Source: Cohnella sp. AR92
Lineage (GTDB): Bacteria; Bacillota; Bacilli; Paenibacillales; Paenibacillaceae
Assembly (NCBI RefSeq): GCF_003990975.1
Contig: NZ_RZJR01000002.1
Location: forward strand, 34,741-98,740
Reading direction: 5' to 3'
Length of the DNA stretch: 64,000 nt
How positions within the stretch are numbered: the stretch's first letter is position 1; every line of letters starts with the position of its first letter. This document shows positions 8,391 through 17,040 of this stretch, one piece after another. The notes under the pieces were generated by a model. The model did not search any database. It saw only the letters and a list, made by a program, of their open reading frames with translations, and had not been told where the DNA came from. Position numbers and translations under genes: made by a program.

Positions 8391-10096
8391 CGATGAGCCT
8401 CCTCTTTCCCGTCCGGAGCTTGCTGCTCCATCCAATCGATCTCGTACTCGTATCCTTGCTCTAGTAGGAAACGCTGGCGGCGGCGGGCGAATTCCACTTC
8501 GTCCGTCTCGTCGCTGATCAGGGAATAGAAATAAACGCCGGTGCCTTCCCGCTTCGGGCGGAGAATTCGCCCGAGCCGCTGCGCTTCCTCCTGGCGGGAA
8601 CCGAAGCTGCCCGAGATCTGGATGGCAATGGCCGCGTCGGGCAGATCGATCGCGAAGTTGGCCACCTTCGAAACGGCCAGGACGCTGATCTCTCCGCTGT
8701 TGAACCGATCGAACAGCCGCTGCCTCTCAGGCTGGGGAGTGCTCCCCGTGATGACGGGCAGGCTTAATCCCCGGGCTACCGAATTCAATTGGTTCAGGTA
8801 CTGGCCGATGATAAGCGTAGGCTGCTCGGGATGCCGGTTCAGCAGCCTGCGTACCGCCTCCAGCTTGAGCGGATTCTCCCCGGCGATCCGATGCTTCTGC
8901 CGCTTAGGGGCTTCCCGATATTCGGCAACCGCTTCCGGCGCGAGAGGAACTCTGACTTCCAGACAGGACGGCTTCGCGATCCAGCCCTGCTGCTCCATGC
9001 TGCGCCACGGCGCGTCGTAGCGCTTCGGTCCGATCAGGGCGAATACGTCGCTTTCTCTCCCGTCCTCCCTCACCAGGGTAGCCGTCAGGCCCAATCGGCG
9101 AGTCGCCTGCAGATCGGCCGTCATCCGGAATACCGGAGCCGGAAGGAGATGAACCTCGTCATATATGATCAGGCCCCAATTCCGGTCGACGAACAGCTTC
9201 CAATGCGGATACGATCCGTTCTTCGTCTGGCGATGGGTCAGGATCTGATACGTTGCTACCGTAACGGGCTTAACCGCCTTCCTGTCGCCCGTATACTCGC
9301 CGATCTCCTCTTCCTTCAAGGAGGTATGGCGCAGCAGCTCGCGAATCCATTGGGACACCGATACCGCGTTCGAGGTCAGGATCAAAGTCTCGCATTGAAG
9401 CTTGGCCAAAGCCCCCATGCCCACCCAAGTCTTCCCCGCGCCGCAAGGAAGGACAACGACGCCGCTCCCTCCGGATTGGTTGTTATCCGAGGCGAACGCG
9501 TTCACCGCTTCGGCTTGATAGTCCCGCAGACAGACGGGACGGCCGGACTCGTCGCGCTCCAGAAGCGAGACGGGAAGCGCTTCGCCGCTGCGATAGCCCG
9601 CCTCGTCCACCACCGGATAGCCGAGCGCGATCAGCTCGCGCTTCAGCCATCCTCTCGCTTCTTGTTTTATCCGGACGGATTGAGGGTCCGGCTGCCCCAG
9701 CCAGCAAGCCACCAGGCTGCGATGGCGCATCAGCTCCTTCAGCAGAGCAGGATCGCTTGCGGATAGCTCGAGCTCCGTCCCGTTCGGCCTGAGCTTCAAG
9801 CTGCCGTAACGGTTCATGAACAGGCGGATCTCCTTCTCCAGAAGGGACGGGACGCCATAGCGGGCCAGCGAAGACAGCTGCTTCATGACGGAATCCGCCG
9901 TCCACCCCGAAGCGGCCGCGTTCCACAGCGAGACGGAAGTGACGCGATACGTGTGCCACTCGCCGGGGCGTTTTTTTAACTCGGCTATCTCTCTTAGCAA
10001 TTCGCGTGCGGCTTCGCCTTCCGGATGATGATCCTGAAGCATGATCGTCCCGTCGGATTGAATGAGCAGGGGGCGGAATGCCGAAGGCAAGGGCAT
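8387..10096 (-). CDS. XPB/ERCC3-type DNA repair helicase
   Basis: A 569-aa superfamily 2 helicase. Start at ATG 10096 with GGAGG nine bases upstream; a longer reading would run through the terminator of the neighbouring gene. An N-terminal region (1-185, with the XPB-type damage-recognition-like fold inferred) precedes the motor: Q-like LRDYQ (about 190), Walker A PCGAGKTWVG (217-226), DEVH box (about 312), the XPB-specific RED motif in LVREDGRE (about 340), and motif VI QRLGRILRP near residue 525. These motifs are diagnostic for XPB. Bacterial XPBs are sporadic and their repair role is little known. It is the first gene of a two-gene coupled unit. Confidence 0.9.
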   Translation of the reverse strand: MPLPSAFRPLLIQSDGTIMLQDHHPEGEAARELLREIAELKKRPGEWHTYRVTSVSLWNAAASGWTADSVMKQLSSLARYGVPSLLEKEIRLFMNRYGSLKLRPNGTELELSASDPALLKELMRHRSLVACWLGQPDPQSVRIKQEARGWLKRELIALGYPVVDEAGYRSGEALPVSLLERDESGRPVCLRDYQAEAVNAFASDNNQSGGSGVVVLPCGAGKTWVGMGALAKLQCETLILTSNAVSVSQWIRELLRHTSLKEEEIGEYTGDRKAVKPVTVATYQILTHRQTKNGSYPHWKLFVDRNWGLIIYDEVHLLPAPVFRMTADLQATRRLGLTATLVREDGRESDVFALIGPKRYDAPWRSMEQQGWIAKPSCLEVRVPLAPEAVAEYREAPKRQKHRIAGENPLKLEAVRRLLNRHPEQPTLIIGQYLNQLNSVARGLSLPVITGSTPQPERQRLFDRFNSGEISVLAVSKVANFAIDLPDAAIAIQISGSFGSRQEEAQRLGRILRPKREGTGVYFYSLISDETDEVEFARRRQRFLLEQGYEYEIDWMEQQAPDGKEEAHR

Positions 10097-10193
10097 AGAG
10101 GGGATCCTCCTTCGAGAAAGGGTTGTTCTGTCCCCATGATGTCCATTTTCCGCTCGGTTAAGCCGTGCCGGCCGGGACGACGGACGAGACGAT

Positions 10194-10237
10194 AAAAAAT
10201 CCTCCCCCGAGGGCCCATAAGGCCCCCAAGGGAGGAT
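10194..10237 (-). terminator. terminator after the CBS-domain gene
   Basis: Long GC-rich hairpin (arms ATCCTCCC... / ...GGGGGAGGAT, loop TTAT) followed on the minus strand by TTTTTT; 17 bases beyond the stop at 10254. Confidence 0.85.
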
Positions 10238-10253
10238 CAACCGCCAGACGATG

Positions 10254-10694
10254 CTATTGGATAAACGGAGAAGACGGGGTCTCCGAGCTGGAGATGGAGC
10301 TTAACGCCTCTCCGGCTTCATGCACGAATATCTCCCTCATCGCGAGATCGCCCAGCGATACGATGCCGACCAGCTCGCCGTTCTCGACAACCGGAAGCCG
10401 GCGAATCTGCTCGGCCGCCATGATCGTTCCGGCCTCGTCTACGGACAGGTGCGGCGAGATCGTCTTCACGTCCTTCGACATCACCGTCGTCACGGACTCC
10501 GAACCCGGATTCTTCTCCGCGTAGCCCCGCAGGACCAAATCCCGGTCGGTAATGACTCCTATCAGCTTGCGCCCTTCCAGAACCGGAACGAAGCCGATGT
10601 CGTTGTCCCTCATCAGTACCGCGCATTCGAAGATGTTGTCTTTGGACGTGACGGTTTGGCAATCCTTGCTCATAATATCGGAAACTTTGCGCAC
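10254..10694 (-). CDS. CBS-domain protein
   Basis: A 146-aa cytosolic protein made of a tandem CBS pair (Bateman module): CBS 1 about residues 7-60 (MSKDCQTVTSKDNIFECAVL...VITDRDL) and CBS 2 about 71-125 (MSKDVKTISPHLSVDEA...IVSLGDLA). Such stand-alone modules sense adenine nucleotides; the closest Bacillus relative is YhcV-like. GTG start with AAGGGG upstream. Monocistronic, with its own terminator. It is not part of the acu operon, although the acuB product (absent there) also has CBS domains. Confidence 0.88.
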   Translation of the reverse strand: MRKVSDIMSKDCQTVTSKDNIFECAVLMRDNDIGFVPVLEGRKLIGVITDRDLVLRGYAEKNPGSESVTTVMSKDVKTISPHLSVDEAGTIMAAEQIRRLPVVENGELVGIVSLGDLAMREIFVHEAGEALSSISSSETPSSPFIQ

Positions 10695-10776
10695 GGTCGT
10701 CCGAGCCCCTTCCCTTATTAGAACGTAACTACGGCTCTAGTATGGCTGAAGGAGCGCGGAGGCATTCGAGTCCCTC

Positions 10777-11952
10777 TCAGGAATTCAGGTCCGCCGCCGA
10801 ATCGTCCGCTACGGCGATCAGCATGCGGGCGGCATTCAGCATCGCGCGTTCGTCGATATCGAACTTCGGATGATGGTGCGGATAAGAACTTCCGTCCGCG
10901 GCGCCGGCCCCGACGAAGAAGTAACAGCCCGGTACCTTCTGCAGGTAATAGGAGAAGTCCTCTCCGGCCATGACCGGTTCCACCCTCTTCGCCTCTCCGG
11001 CGTTGCCCAGCGAATCGGCGACCCGCAGCACCCTCTCGGCTTCGCTGTCGGTATTGACGACCGGCGGATAGCCGAAGACGAATTGGAAGCTCGTCTCCGT
11101 CCCGTGCATATCGGAGATGTACCGCACGACTTCCTCCAGCCGGTTGCGCACGAACATCCGGGTCTCTTCGTTGAACGAGCGCACCGTTCCCGCGAGCAGG
11201 CAGCGTTCGGCGATCACGTTGTTCGCGGTACCCGCCTGCATGCGCCCGACGGAGATGACGGCGGATTGCAGCGGATCGACGTTGCGGGAGACGATCGTCT
11301 GGATCGCGGTTACCATATGCGCTCCGGCTACGACGGCGTCCACGCTCTGGTGCGGCAGCCCTCCATGGCCTCCCTTGCCTTTTACGACGATCTCGAATTC
11401 GTCCGGCGACGCCATGAACGGCCCCGGCCTGGTGGCGATTACGCCGTAAGGGAACGGCGACCAGAGATGGACGCCGTAGATCGCGTCGACGCCCTCGAGC
11501 GCTCCGTCTTCGATCATGCCGAGCGCGCCTCCCGGCAATACCTCTTCGGCCGGCTGGAACAGGAACACCCTCGTGCCGACCGTCTCTTCCTTGCGTTGGC
11601 TGTAATAATAGGCCACCGCCAGCATCTCCGCCATATGCCCGTCATGGCCGCAAGCATGCATCACGCCGGGAACGGTGGACGCGTACTCGACCGTCTTCTC
11701 GTCCTGGATCGCCAGCGCGTCGATATCCGTCCGCAGCGCGATCGTTCGGCCGGGACGCCCGCCTTCCAAGCGAGCGACGATTCCCGTTCCGGCGACTCCT
11801 CTTCTGACTTGTAAGCCCCATGCTTCGAGCTTCTCGGCGATCCAGTCGGATGTCCGATGCTCCTTGAACGACAATTCGGGGTGGCGATGCAAGTACCGGC
11901 GCCATTCAATCATCTCGCCATGCAGCGACTGCATCGTGTCTTCTCTGTTCAT
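10777..11952 (-). CDS. M20-family amidohydrolase
   Basis: A 391-aa zinc-dependent hydrolase of the M20D group (N-acyl amino acid, hippurate or diaminopimelate-type substrates). Metal-site motifs are visible: HACGHDGH (about 96-103), FQPAEE (about 136-141) and a C-terminal HHHPKFDIDE. A dimerisation lid domain spans about 175-290. The start is uncertain: ATG 11952 or the adjacent GTG 11955 lie suitably behind GAGGTG, while an upstream ATG at 11988 would add 12 residues. It is a single gene between the CBS gene and the divergent yugN-ftsW unit. The exact substrate cannot be deduced. Confidence 0.87.
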   Translation of the reverse strand: MNREDTMQSLHGEMIEWRRYLHRHPELSFKEHRTSDWIAEKLEAWGLQVRRGVAGTGIVARLEGGRPGRTIALRTDIDALAIQDEKTVEYASTVPGVMHACGHDGHMAEMLAVAYYYSQRKEETVGTRVFLFQPAEEVLPGGALGMIEDGALEGVDAIYGVHLWSPFPYGVIATRPGPFMASPDEFEIVVKGKGGHGGLPHQSVDAVVAGAHMVTAIQTIVSRNVDPLQSAVISVGRMQAGTANNVIAERCLLAGTVRSFNEETRMFVRNRLEEVVRYISDMHGTETSFQFVFGYPPVVNTDSEAERVLRVADSLGNAGEAKRVEPVMAGEDFSYYLQKVPGCYFFVGAGAADGSSYPHHHPKFDIDERAMLNAARMLIAVADDSAADLNS

Positions 11953-12070
11953 CACGGCGTCGCACCTCTCTCGCATTCCTATTTGCATCTATTGTAACAG
12001 AAAATCGCGCTCCCCTGAACTCCCGCACGAGGATTCTCCGCCGCTTCCTCCTTTCGATCGACAGAAGCGC

Positions 12071-12099
12071 TTGCAGAAGCCCATTAAACCGTCTATGAT
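12071..12099 (+). promoter_or_regulatory. promoter of yugN-ftsW
   Basis: -35 TTGCAG (12071-12076), 17-bp spacer, -10 TATGAT (12094-12099), about 45 bases before the yugN start. Confidence 0.6.
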
Positions 12100-12144
12100 G
12101 GAGGGTACATAAGCTTGTTTGCATTTTCCAAAGGAGGAACCTTT

Positions 12145-12489
12145 ATGATTCTCGAAAATACGGGATTGCCTGGAATGAAGAGCGACCTCGCTCATTTGGA
12201 TCAATCTGGTGAGAAGCTGGGCTTCGTCCGCTGGCAGTGGGAATACCGCCGCGCGACGTATGACTTGAAGCTCGTGGATTCCGCCAGCAGCAATGAATAC
12301 TTCCTTCGCATCAACACCCGCGCCGTCGAAGGCAAGCTTGAGAATCCGGACGCCATTCTGCAGATCGAGCATGTCTACATCGGCCGCGCGACGTTCCCGC
12401 ACAGCCTTGAATACGAGAGCCCGGTACCTCCGGCGGTCCTTGACGTTGCCAGCAAGCGAGTTCAGGAATTGAAGCAATTGCTGAGCTAA
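12145..12489 (+). CDS. YugN-like family protein
   Basis: A 114-aa soluble protein beginning at ATG 12145, preceded by AAAGGAGG. The sequence pattern (GFVRWQWEYRRATYD at about 26-40, then FLRINTRAVEGKLE and YIGRATFPHSLEYESPVP) is that of the YugN-like family, small Bacillales proteins of unknown function. It is 17 bases upstream of ftsW on the same strand, so the two are probably co-transcribed. Confidence 0.75.
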   Translation: MILENTGLPGMKSDLAHLDQSGEKLGFVRWQWEYRRATYDLKLVDSASSNEYFLRINTRAVEGKLENPDAILQIEHVYIGRATFPHSLEYESPVPPAVLDVASKRVQELKQLLS

Positions 12490-12506
12490 GCGACCGGACA
12501 CAGGCA

Positions 12507-13718
12507 ATGAGAAATTCGACGGGAGGCTCCAAAGGCGCTCCAGACTTTTTGTTGTTGATCTTAACGCTACTGCTGGTCGGGTTCGGACTCGTCATGGTGT
12601 TCAGCGCCAGCTCCAGCATGACCGTCGTATCCAAGAAATTTGGGTACGACGCTTTGTATTTTACCAAGCGCCAATTCATGTGGGCCGGCTTGGGAACGCT
12701 TCTGATGCTCGTTCTCATGAACATTCCTTACACCAAGTACAAGAAGTGGTTCGCGCCGTTTCTTTTCCTGACGACCTTGATGCTGATGATCGTCCCCTTC
12801 GTCGCCTCGGATATCAACGGCGCGCACAGCTGGCTTGGCATCGGCGGGCTGGGCATCCAGCCGACCGAGTTCGCGAAGATCGCGGTCATTCTGTACCTGG
12901 CGGCGATCATTACCAAGAAAGACGACAAGTTCCGCGAGTTCAAGCGCGGCCTGCTTCCCGTCATGATCGTCATCGGCTTTCTCTGCGGCCTGATCATGCT
13001 CCAGCCCGATCTCGGCTCGTGCGTCATCCTTATCCTGTGCGCGGGCAGCATCATCGTGGCCGGCGGCGCCAACCTCAAGCAGCTTGCGATGTCCGCGGCG
13101 ATCATAATCGGGATCTTCGCCTTGGGGTTCAGCGTGTATCTGCTTACGCATCCGAACTTCGAAGGCGGCTACCGCCTGGCGCGCTTCACCGCTTTCCGGG
13201 ATCCGTTCGCGGCCAAGGAAGGCTACGGCCTGCAGCTGCTGCGGTCTTTGGAAGCGTTCGGGCACGGCGGACTGACCGGCGCGGGACTTGGCAACAGCGT
13301 CCAGAAGCTCTTTTACCTGCCTTATTCTTATAATGATTTTATTTTCTCCGTCATCGCCGAAGAGCTTGGATTTATCGGAACCTCATTATTCCTTCTCTTC
13401 TTCGTCCTGTTCCTGTGGCGGGCGCTGATCGTCGCCCTTCGCTGCCCGGACAACTTCGGAACCCTGGTCGGCATCGGCATGGTCTCGCTCATCGGCCTGC
13501 AAGCCCTTATCAACATGGGCGGCGTAAGCGGCGCCATCCCGATCACGGGCGTCACGCTTCCGTTCATCAGCTACGGCGGCTCCTCGCTCCTTGCGCTGAT
13601 GATGGGCATGGGAGTCCTGCTCAGCATCTCCCGGGAATACAACCGCGAGACGCGCGAACCGGCAAGACAAGCCTCCGAACCCAGACAACCGACCCGTTAC
13701 CAGACGGCTAGGCGATAA
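12507..13718 (+). CDS. ftsW: FtsW, septal peptidoglycan glycosyltransferase (SEDS)
   Basis: A 403-aa polytopic membrane protein, the same length as B. subtilis FtsW (YlaO), with about ten membrane helices. SEDS hallmarks: GFGLVMVFSASS near the N-terminus, HSWLGIGGLGIQPTEFAK (about 108-125) and ISYGGSSLLALMMGMGVLL (about 353-371). SEDS proteins polymerise lipid II into glycan strands together with a class B PBP at the septum. The ribosome binding site is weak, suggesting coupling to yugN. The hydrophilic tail is Arg- and Pro-rich. A bidirectional terminator follows. ylaN, next to ftsW in B. subtilis, lies 1.8 kb away here on the other strand. Confidence 0.92.
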   Translation: MRNSTGGSKGAPDFLLLILTLLLVGFGLVMVFSASSSMTVVSKKFGYDALYFTKRQFMWAGLGTLLMLVLMNIPYTKYKKWFAPFLFLTTLMLMIVPFVASDINGAHSWLGIGGLGIQPTEFAKIAVILYLAAIITKKDDKFREFKRGLLPVMIVIGFLCGLIMLQPDLGSCVILILCAGSIIVAGGANLKQLAMSAAIIIGIFALGFSVYLLTHPNFEGGYRLARFTAFRDPFAAKEGYGLQLLRSLEAFGHGGLTGAGLGNSVQKLFYLPYSYNDFIFSVIAEELGFIGTSLFLLFFVLFLWRALIVALRCPDNFGTLVGIGMVSLIGLQALINMGGVSGAIPITGVTLPFISYGGSSLLALMMGMGVLLSISREYNRETREPARQASEPRQPTRYQTARR

Positions 13719-13725
13719 CGAAAAC

Positions 13726-13766
13726 AAGACGCCTACCCAGCCATTCGGCCGGGAGGCGTCTTGTTT
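13726..13766. terminator. bidirectional terminator between ftsW and the Asp23 gene
   Basis: AAGACGCCT / AGGCGTCTT stem with an inner GC-rich part; T-rich flanks on both strands. It separates two converging genes. Confidence 0.75.
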
Positions 13767-13787
13767 CTGTTGCGCGATCAGCTTCAC

Positions 13788-14168
13788 TCACTTGACCCGA
13801 TGAACGTCTTCGGCTTCGGCTTCGTCCTTGAAGGCGACCCCTTCGACCTTGACGTTCACTTCGACCACCCGAAGTCCGGTCATATTCTGAACGGCTTCGC
13901 GCACGTTATCCTGAAGCCTCATGCCGACTTCGTGAATCGGAATGCCGTACTGGACAACGACTCGAAGATCGATCGCTGCCTCGACCTGTCCGACCTCGAC
14001 CGAGACTCCCTTCTGGACGTTGCGGCCGCTCAGGCGCTTAGCCAAGCCTTCCGAGATTCCTCCCGACATGGCGGCTACCCCTGGAGTTTCCAGCGCGGCC
14101 AAGCCCGCTATCGTGGCGACGACATCGTCGGAGATTCGTACCAAACCTTGCTGCAGCTCATCTGTCAT
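13788..14168 (-). CDS. Asp23/Gls24 family envelope stress protein
   Basis: A 126-aa protein of the Asp23 family (B. subtilis relatives YqhY and YloU). Start at ATG 14168, with GGGAG upstream; the longer reading lacks a site. Typical segments: ISDDVVATIAGLAALETPGVAAMSGG at the N-terminus (only the pattern is relevant), GVSVEVGQ, DLRVVVQYGIPIHEV and VNVKVEGV. Members attach to the membrane through partners or affect fatty-acid metabolism (YqhY lies near acetyl-CoA carboxylase genes in B. subtilis), but here it is alone and the role is open. Confidence 0.85.
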   Translation of the reverse strand: MTDELQQGLVRISDDVVATIAGLAALETPGVAAMSGGISEGLAKRLSGRNVQKGVSVEVGQVEAAIDLRVVVQYGIPIHEVGMRLQDNVREAVQNMTGLRVVEVNVKVEGVAFKDEAEAEDVHRVK

Positions 14169-14348
14169 CGGCGGCTCACTCTCCCGAGTATAATATGTAT
14201 TTATTGTAATGGAATAAGGTTCCGCAAGCAACTCTAGGACATTCCTAACTTGATAGACTTCTACATGTTTTTACTTGAGCATTCCGAATAGGATATAGTA
14301 ATATTAACCAGAATAACATCAACTTAGGTGCAGTAGAGGTGTCGACAA

Positions 14349-15407
14349 TTGAAGAAGCTTTTCTTTCCCCTGTTGGGGATCACGTTCGTCCTTAGCGCGG
14401 TCGCCCATTATGCGAATTGGAACACCACCTTCCAATTCATCGTCGCGGCGATCTGCGTCATTTTCGTCGCCGGTTTCCTCGGACAAGCGACCGAATCGGT
14501 CGCCCATTACGCCGGGCAGCGGCTCGGCGGCTTCCTGAATGCCACCTTCGGCAATGCGGCGGAGCTCATCATCGCTATCTTCCTTGTCAAAGAAGGCTTG
14601 TTCGATATGGTCAAAGCCAGCTTGACCGGCTCGATCATCGGCAATCTGCTGCTCGTCCTTGGCGCAAGCGCGCTTACGGGCGGATTGAAGTACAAAGAGC
14701 AGAAGTTCAACATTCATCTGGCCGGCCAGAATTCGACCCTGATGCTGCTGGCCGTCGTCGCGCTCTTCATTCCGGCCGTATTCGTGAAGTCCGAGCATCT
14801 GTCATCCCACGATACGATGACGCTTAGCCTGACGATCGCAGGAGTGCTGATCGTCGCTTACGTCGGTTGGCTGATCTATTCCATGATTACTCACAAGAGC
14901 ATGCTGGAGGACCATTCCGATACGAGCACGGGCCATGGCGAAGAACCGAAGTGGTCCAAAGGCCGCGCCATTCTCTATCTGATTCTCGCTACGGTCATGG
15001 TAGCCTTCGTCAGCGAATGGCTGGTCGGGTCGGTCGAGGTATTCTCCGAGAAGTTCGGCTTCTCCGAGCTGTTCGTCGGCGCCTTCATCGTCGCCATCAT
15101 CGGGAACGCCGCCGAGCATAGCGCGGCGATCATGCTGGCCATGAAGAACAAGATCGGCGCCGCCGTCGAGATCGCGGTCGGAAGCAGCCTGCAGATCGCC
15201 CTCTTCGTCGCCCCCGTGCTGATCTTCGTCAGCCTTTTCTTCGACCAGCACATGAACATCCTGTTCTCGACGATCGAGATCGCGGCGATCGCAGTCGCGG
15301 TATTGATTACCTCCTCCGTCTCCCGGGACGGACAGACGACCTGGTACGAAGGCAAGCTGCTGCTGCTCGTCTATGTCGTGCTGGGAGTGGCGTTCTTCTT
15401 CGTCTAA
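14349..15407 (+). CDS. Ca2+(cation)/H+ antiporter, CaCA family
   Basis: A 352-aa membrane protein with about 11 helices in two inverted halves. Each half has the CaCA signature around an acidic pair: NATFGNAAELIIAIF (about 62-76) and AIIGNAAEHSAAIM (about 248-261). This is the CAX/ChaA type, closest to B. subtilis YfkE, which exports Ca2+ in exchange for protons. The start is TTG 14349 with GAGGTG seven bases upstream. An acidic and His-containing loop (about 184-200) joins the halves. It is transcribed alone; a strong bidirectional terminator follows. Confidence 0.9.
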   Translation: MKKLFFPLLGITFVLSAVAHYANWNTTFQFIVAAICVIFVAGFLGQATESVAHYAGQRLGGFLNATFGNAAELIIAIFLVKEGLFDMVKASLTGSIIGNLLLVLGASALTGGLKYKEQKFNIHLAGQNSTLMLLAVVALFIPAVFVKSEHLSSHDTMTLSLTIAGVLIVAYVGWLIYSMITHKSMLEDHSDTSTGHGEEPKWSKGRAILYLILATVMVAFVSEWLVGSVEVFSEKFGFSELFVGAFIVAIIGNAAEHSAAIMLAMKNKIGAAVEIAVGSSLQIALFVAPVLIFVSLFFDQHMNILFSTIEIAAIAVAVLITSSVSRDGQTTWYEGKLLLLVYVVLGVAFFFV

Positions 15408-15430
15408 GCGAATAACGCCCTGCCGCAAAG

Positions 15431-15470
15431 CAAAAAGCCTTGGCCTGCAACCCGCAGCCAAGGCTTTATT
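15431..15470. terminator. bidirectional terminator
   Basis: AAAGCCTTGGC / GCCAAGGCTTT stem (15434-15467), with a T5 run on the minus strand and TTTATT on the plus strand; shared by the exchanger gene and ylaN. Confidence 0.85.
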
Positions 15471-15516
15471 CTTGTTCCGATCCGTTTCTGTATGTCCGAG
15501 AAAGACTTCGTACGAT

Positions 15517-15798
15517 CTATTGCGCCATTGCCTCGTAGAGCAGCGCCAGGTTGCGCTCCAGCTGCATGACCAGCTGCTTGCCAGCGCCTTCATCTAAAAG
15601 TCCCGCCCGCACCGCAAAATCAACCGCTCTTGAGAAGCCGTACATCTGAGTGTCCAGTACTTCTTCATACAGCGGGCATTTGCGGGTCGCCAGATTCTCC
15701 ATCTGAATGGCGATCAGTTTCTCGATTTTGTCCGCATCTTCCTGCAGGAGGCGAAGCGCCTTCTGGTTCAGGTGCACCATGACATCCGATGAAGCCAT
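15517..15798 (-). CDS. ylaN: YlaN family protein
   Basis: A 93-aa helical protein, the length of B. subtilis YlaN (UPF0358). The central CPLYEEVLDTQMYGFSRAVD stretch (about 41-60) is the most conserved part of the family. YlaN is essential or growth-limiting under iron restriction in B. subtilis and is reported to bind Fe(II) and modulate Fur, so it acts in the cytosol in iron sensing. Ribosome binding site GGGGGAG five bases upstream. It is one gene removed from ftsW but on the opposite strand, so part of the Bacillus gene neighbourhood is kept. Confidence 0.9.
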   Translation of the reverse strand: MASSDVMVHLNQKALRLLQEDADKIEKLIAIQMENLATRKCPLYEEVLDTQMYGFSRAVDFAVRAGLLDEGAGKQLVMQLERNLALLYEAMAQ

Positions 15799-15964
15799 TC
15801 TAACTCCCCCTGTGCCCTAGCTTGCTAAGTATAGCTATCTCCTTCATATTAGACGAAAATAGCCCAGAGCACAAGGACAGGAACCTCTTTCTAGCCCGAT
15901 CGCTTGCGATAATTGCAGGATTCCGGGAGAAAAACGCGGCATAAGCACCCAAGCTATCGCCGAC

Positions 15965-16567
15965 TTACCATTTATTGGCGGAAACCGAACGTTTCCAAAC
16001 TCTCCAGCCCAGGCCGGCCAGAAGGAAGAAGACGGCCGCCAATGCCGCATCCTTGTTCACCATGCCAGCGATATCCCGCCAATGCTCCCCGAGCAGTCTC
16101 CCGACGAGCAGGAACACGCTTGTCCATAACAAGGCGCCTACCGCCGTGTAGAAGAGGAACGTGCCGTAGGGCCTTTTGCCCGCGCCGTACAGCAATGCCG
16201 TCGCATGGCGTACCCCGGGGACGAAGAACCCTAACAACAAAAGCGGATCTCCCCACTTCTCCATCCGCAGGCGAAGCCGTTCCAGCCTGCCGCCGCCCAG
16301 CATTCGGCCGACAAAGCCGCCGAACAGGCTCGGCCCTACCTTGCGTCCGAGCCAATAGCTGATCGACATGCCGGTGACGCTTCCTCCGATCGCCGCGATC
16401 ATCGTCAGGAACAGATGCATCTCCCCGGTAGAGATCAAATAGCCGGAAGCGGTGAGCAGCACTTCGTCCGGAAGCGGCACTCCGACGATGCCAAGCGACA
16501 TGGCCAGAAACAAGCCTCCGTAAGAATATTGGAACACGAGATTGATCAATGGGTCGGTGATGGTCAC
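15965..16567 (-). CDS. DedA family membrane protein
   Basis: A 200-aa membrane protein of the DedA/VTT group, which includes flippases for undecaprenyl phosphate or phosphatidylethanolamine. Visible family features: GVPLPDEVLLTASGYLIS (about 32-49) at the first re-entrant segment, GMSISYWLGRKVG (about 69-81), and FFVPGVRHATALLYGAG (about 116-132) with the conserved Arg. The start is taken as GTG 16567 (GGGG upstream), because the longer reading would begin inside the preceding terminator. The basic tail fits the inside-positive rule. A single gene. Confidence 0.85.
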   Translation of the reverse strand: MTITDPLINLVFQYSYGGLFLAMSLGIVGVPLPDEVLLTASGYLISTGEMHLFLTMIAAIGGSVTGMSISYWLGRKVGPSLFGGFVGRMLGGGRLERLRLRMEKWGDPLLLLGFFVPGVRHATALLYGAGKRPYGTFLFYTAVGALLWTSVFLLVGRLLGEHWRDIAGMVNKDAALAAVFFLLAGLGWRVWKRSVSANKW

Positions 16568-16620
16568 GGATGGTTCCCCCGCTCGTGAGATCTGGTTGAA
16601 AATGGTAATCGTCAATGGGA

Positions 16621-16650
16621 TAAAACCCCCGTCCATGGCGGACGGGGGCG
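16621..16650 (-). terminator. terminator after the HPr-like gene
   Basis: CCCCCGTCC...GGACGGGGG hairpin followed on the minus strand by TTTTA; 65 bases beyond the stop at 16715. Confidence 0.8.
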
Positions 16651-16714
16651 TTCGTATCATGCCGCATCTTATGCGATTCCCGGCCTCTCAGCCCGTGGGC
16701 TGCCGGATCGTTCG

Positions 16715-16957
16715 TTAGTCTACGACCGTTACGTTAAGGTTGTGCTTAGCGAATACGGTAGACAGCTCCGCCTTGGCTTCTTCCGCATCCGGACCATGAA
16801 CGTGAAGTTCATACGCATGTCCGCCGACCAAGGTCGTGAAGAGACCGAGAATGCTCTTCACATCGATATACTTGTTCTCGGCTTGAAGCACGATGGAGGA
16901 ACGATATTTGTTGGCAGTTTGAGATAATTCCACGATTGCTGCGTTATTGTTGGACAT
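16715..16957 (-). CDS. HPr-like protein lacking the catalytic histidine
   Basis: An 80-aa protein with the HPr fold pattern: SQTANKYRSSIVLQ aligns with the first helix and second strand of HPr, and VKSILGLFTTLVGG aligns with the Ser46 regulatory site and second helix. The N-terminal strand is shortened, and where HPr has His15 and Arg17 this protein has Asn and Ala, so it should not carry PTS phosphate from enzyme I. Ser46 is kept, as in Crh, the HPr-like co-effector of CcpA. A Crh-like regulatory role is thus possible, though the sequence differs from Crh. Start ATG 16957 with GGAGGG. It is a single gene with its own terminator. Confidence 0.8.
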   Translation of the reverse strand: MSNNNAAIVELSQTANKYRSSIVLQAENKYIDVKSILGLFTTLVGGHAYELHVHGPDAEEAKAELSTVFAKHNLNVTVVD

Positions 16958-17040
16958 GGAAATCCCTCCAGATAATAGGGTGGTCAATTACTTCCCTCAT
17001 CATACCTTGACTTGCCCAGCCACGCAAGTAGGAAAACGCT

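Noticed and set aside
10097..10240. A longer N-terminus for the XPB helicase
   Set aside because: It would be translated through the terminator of the CBS gene; ATG 10096 has a well-placed GGAGG.
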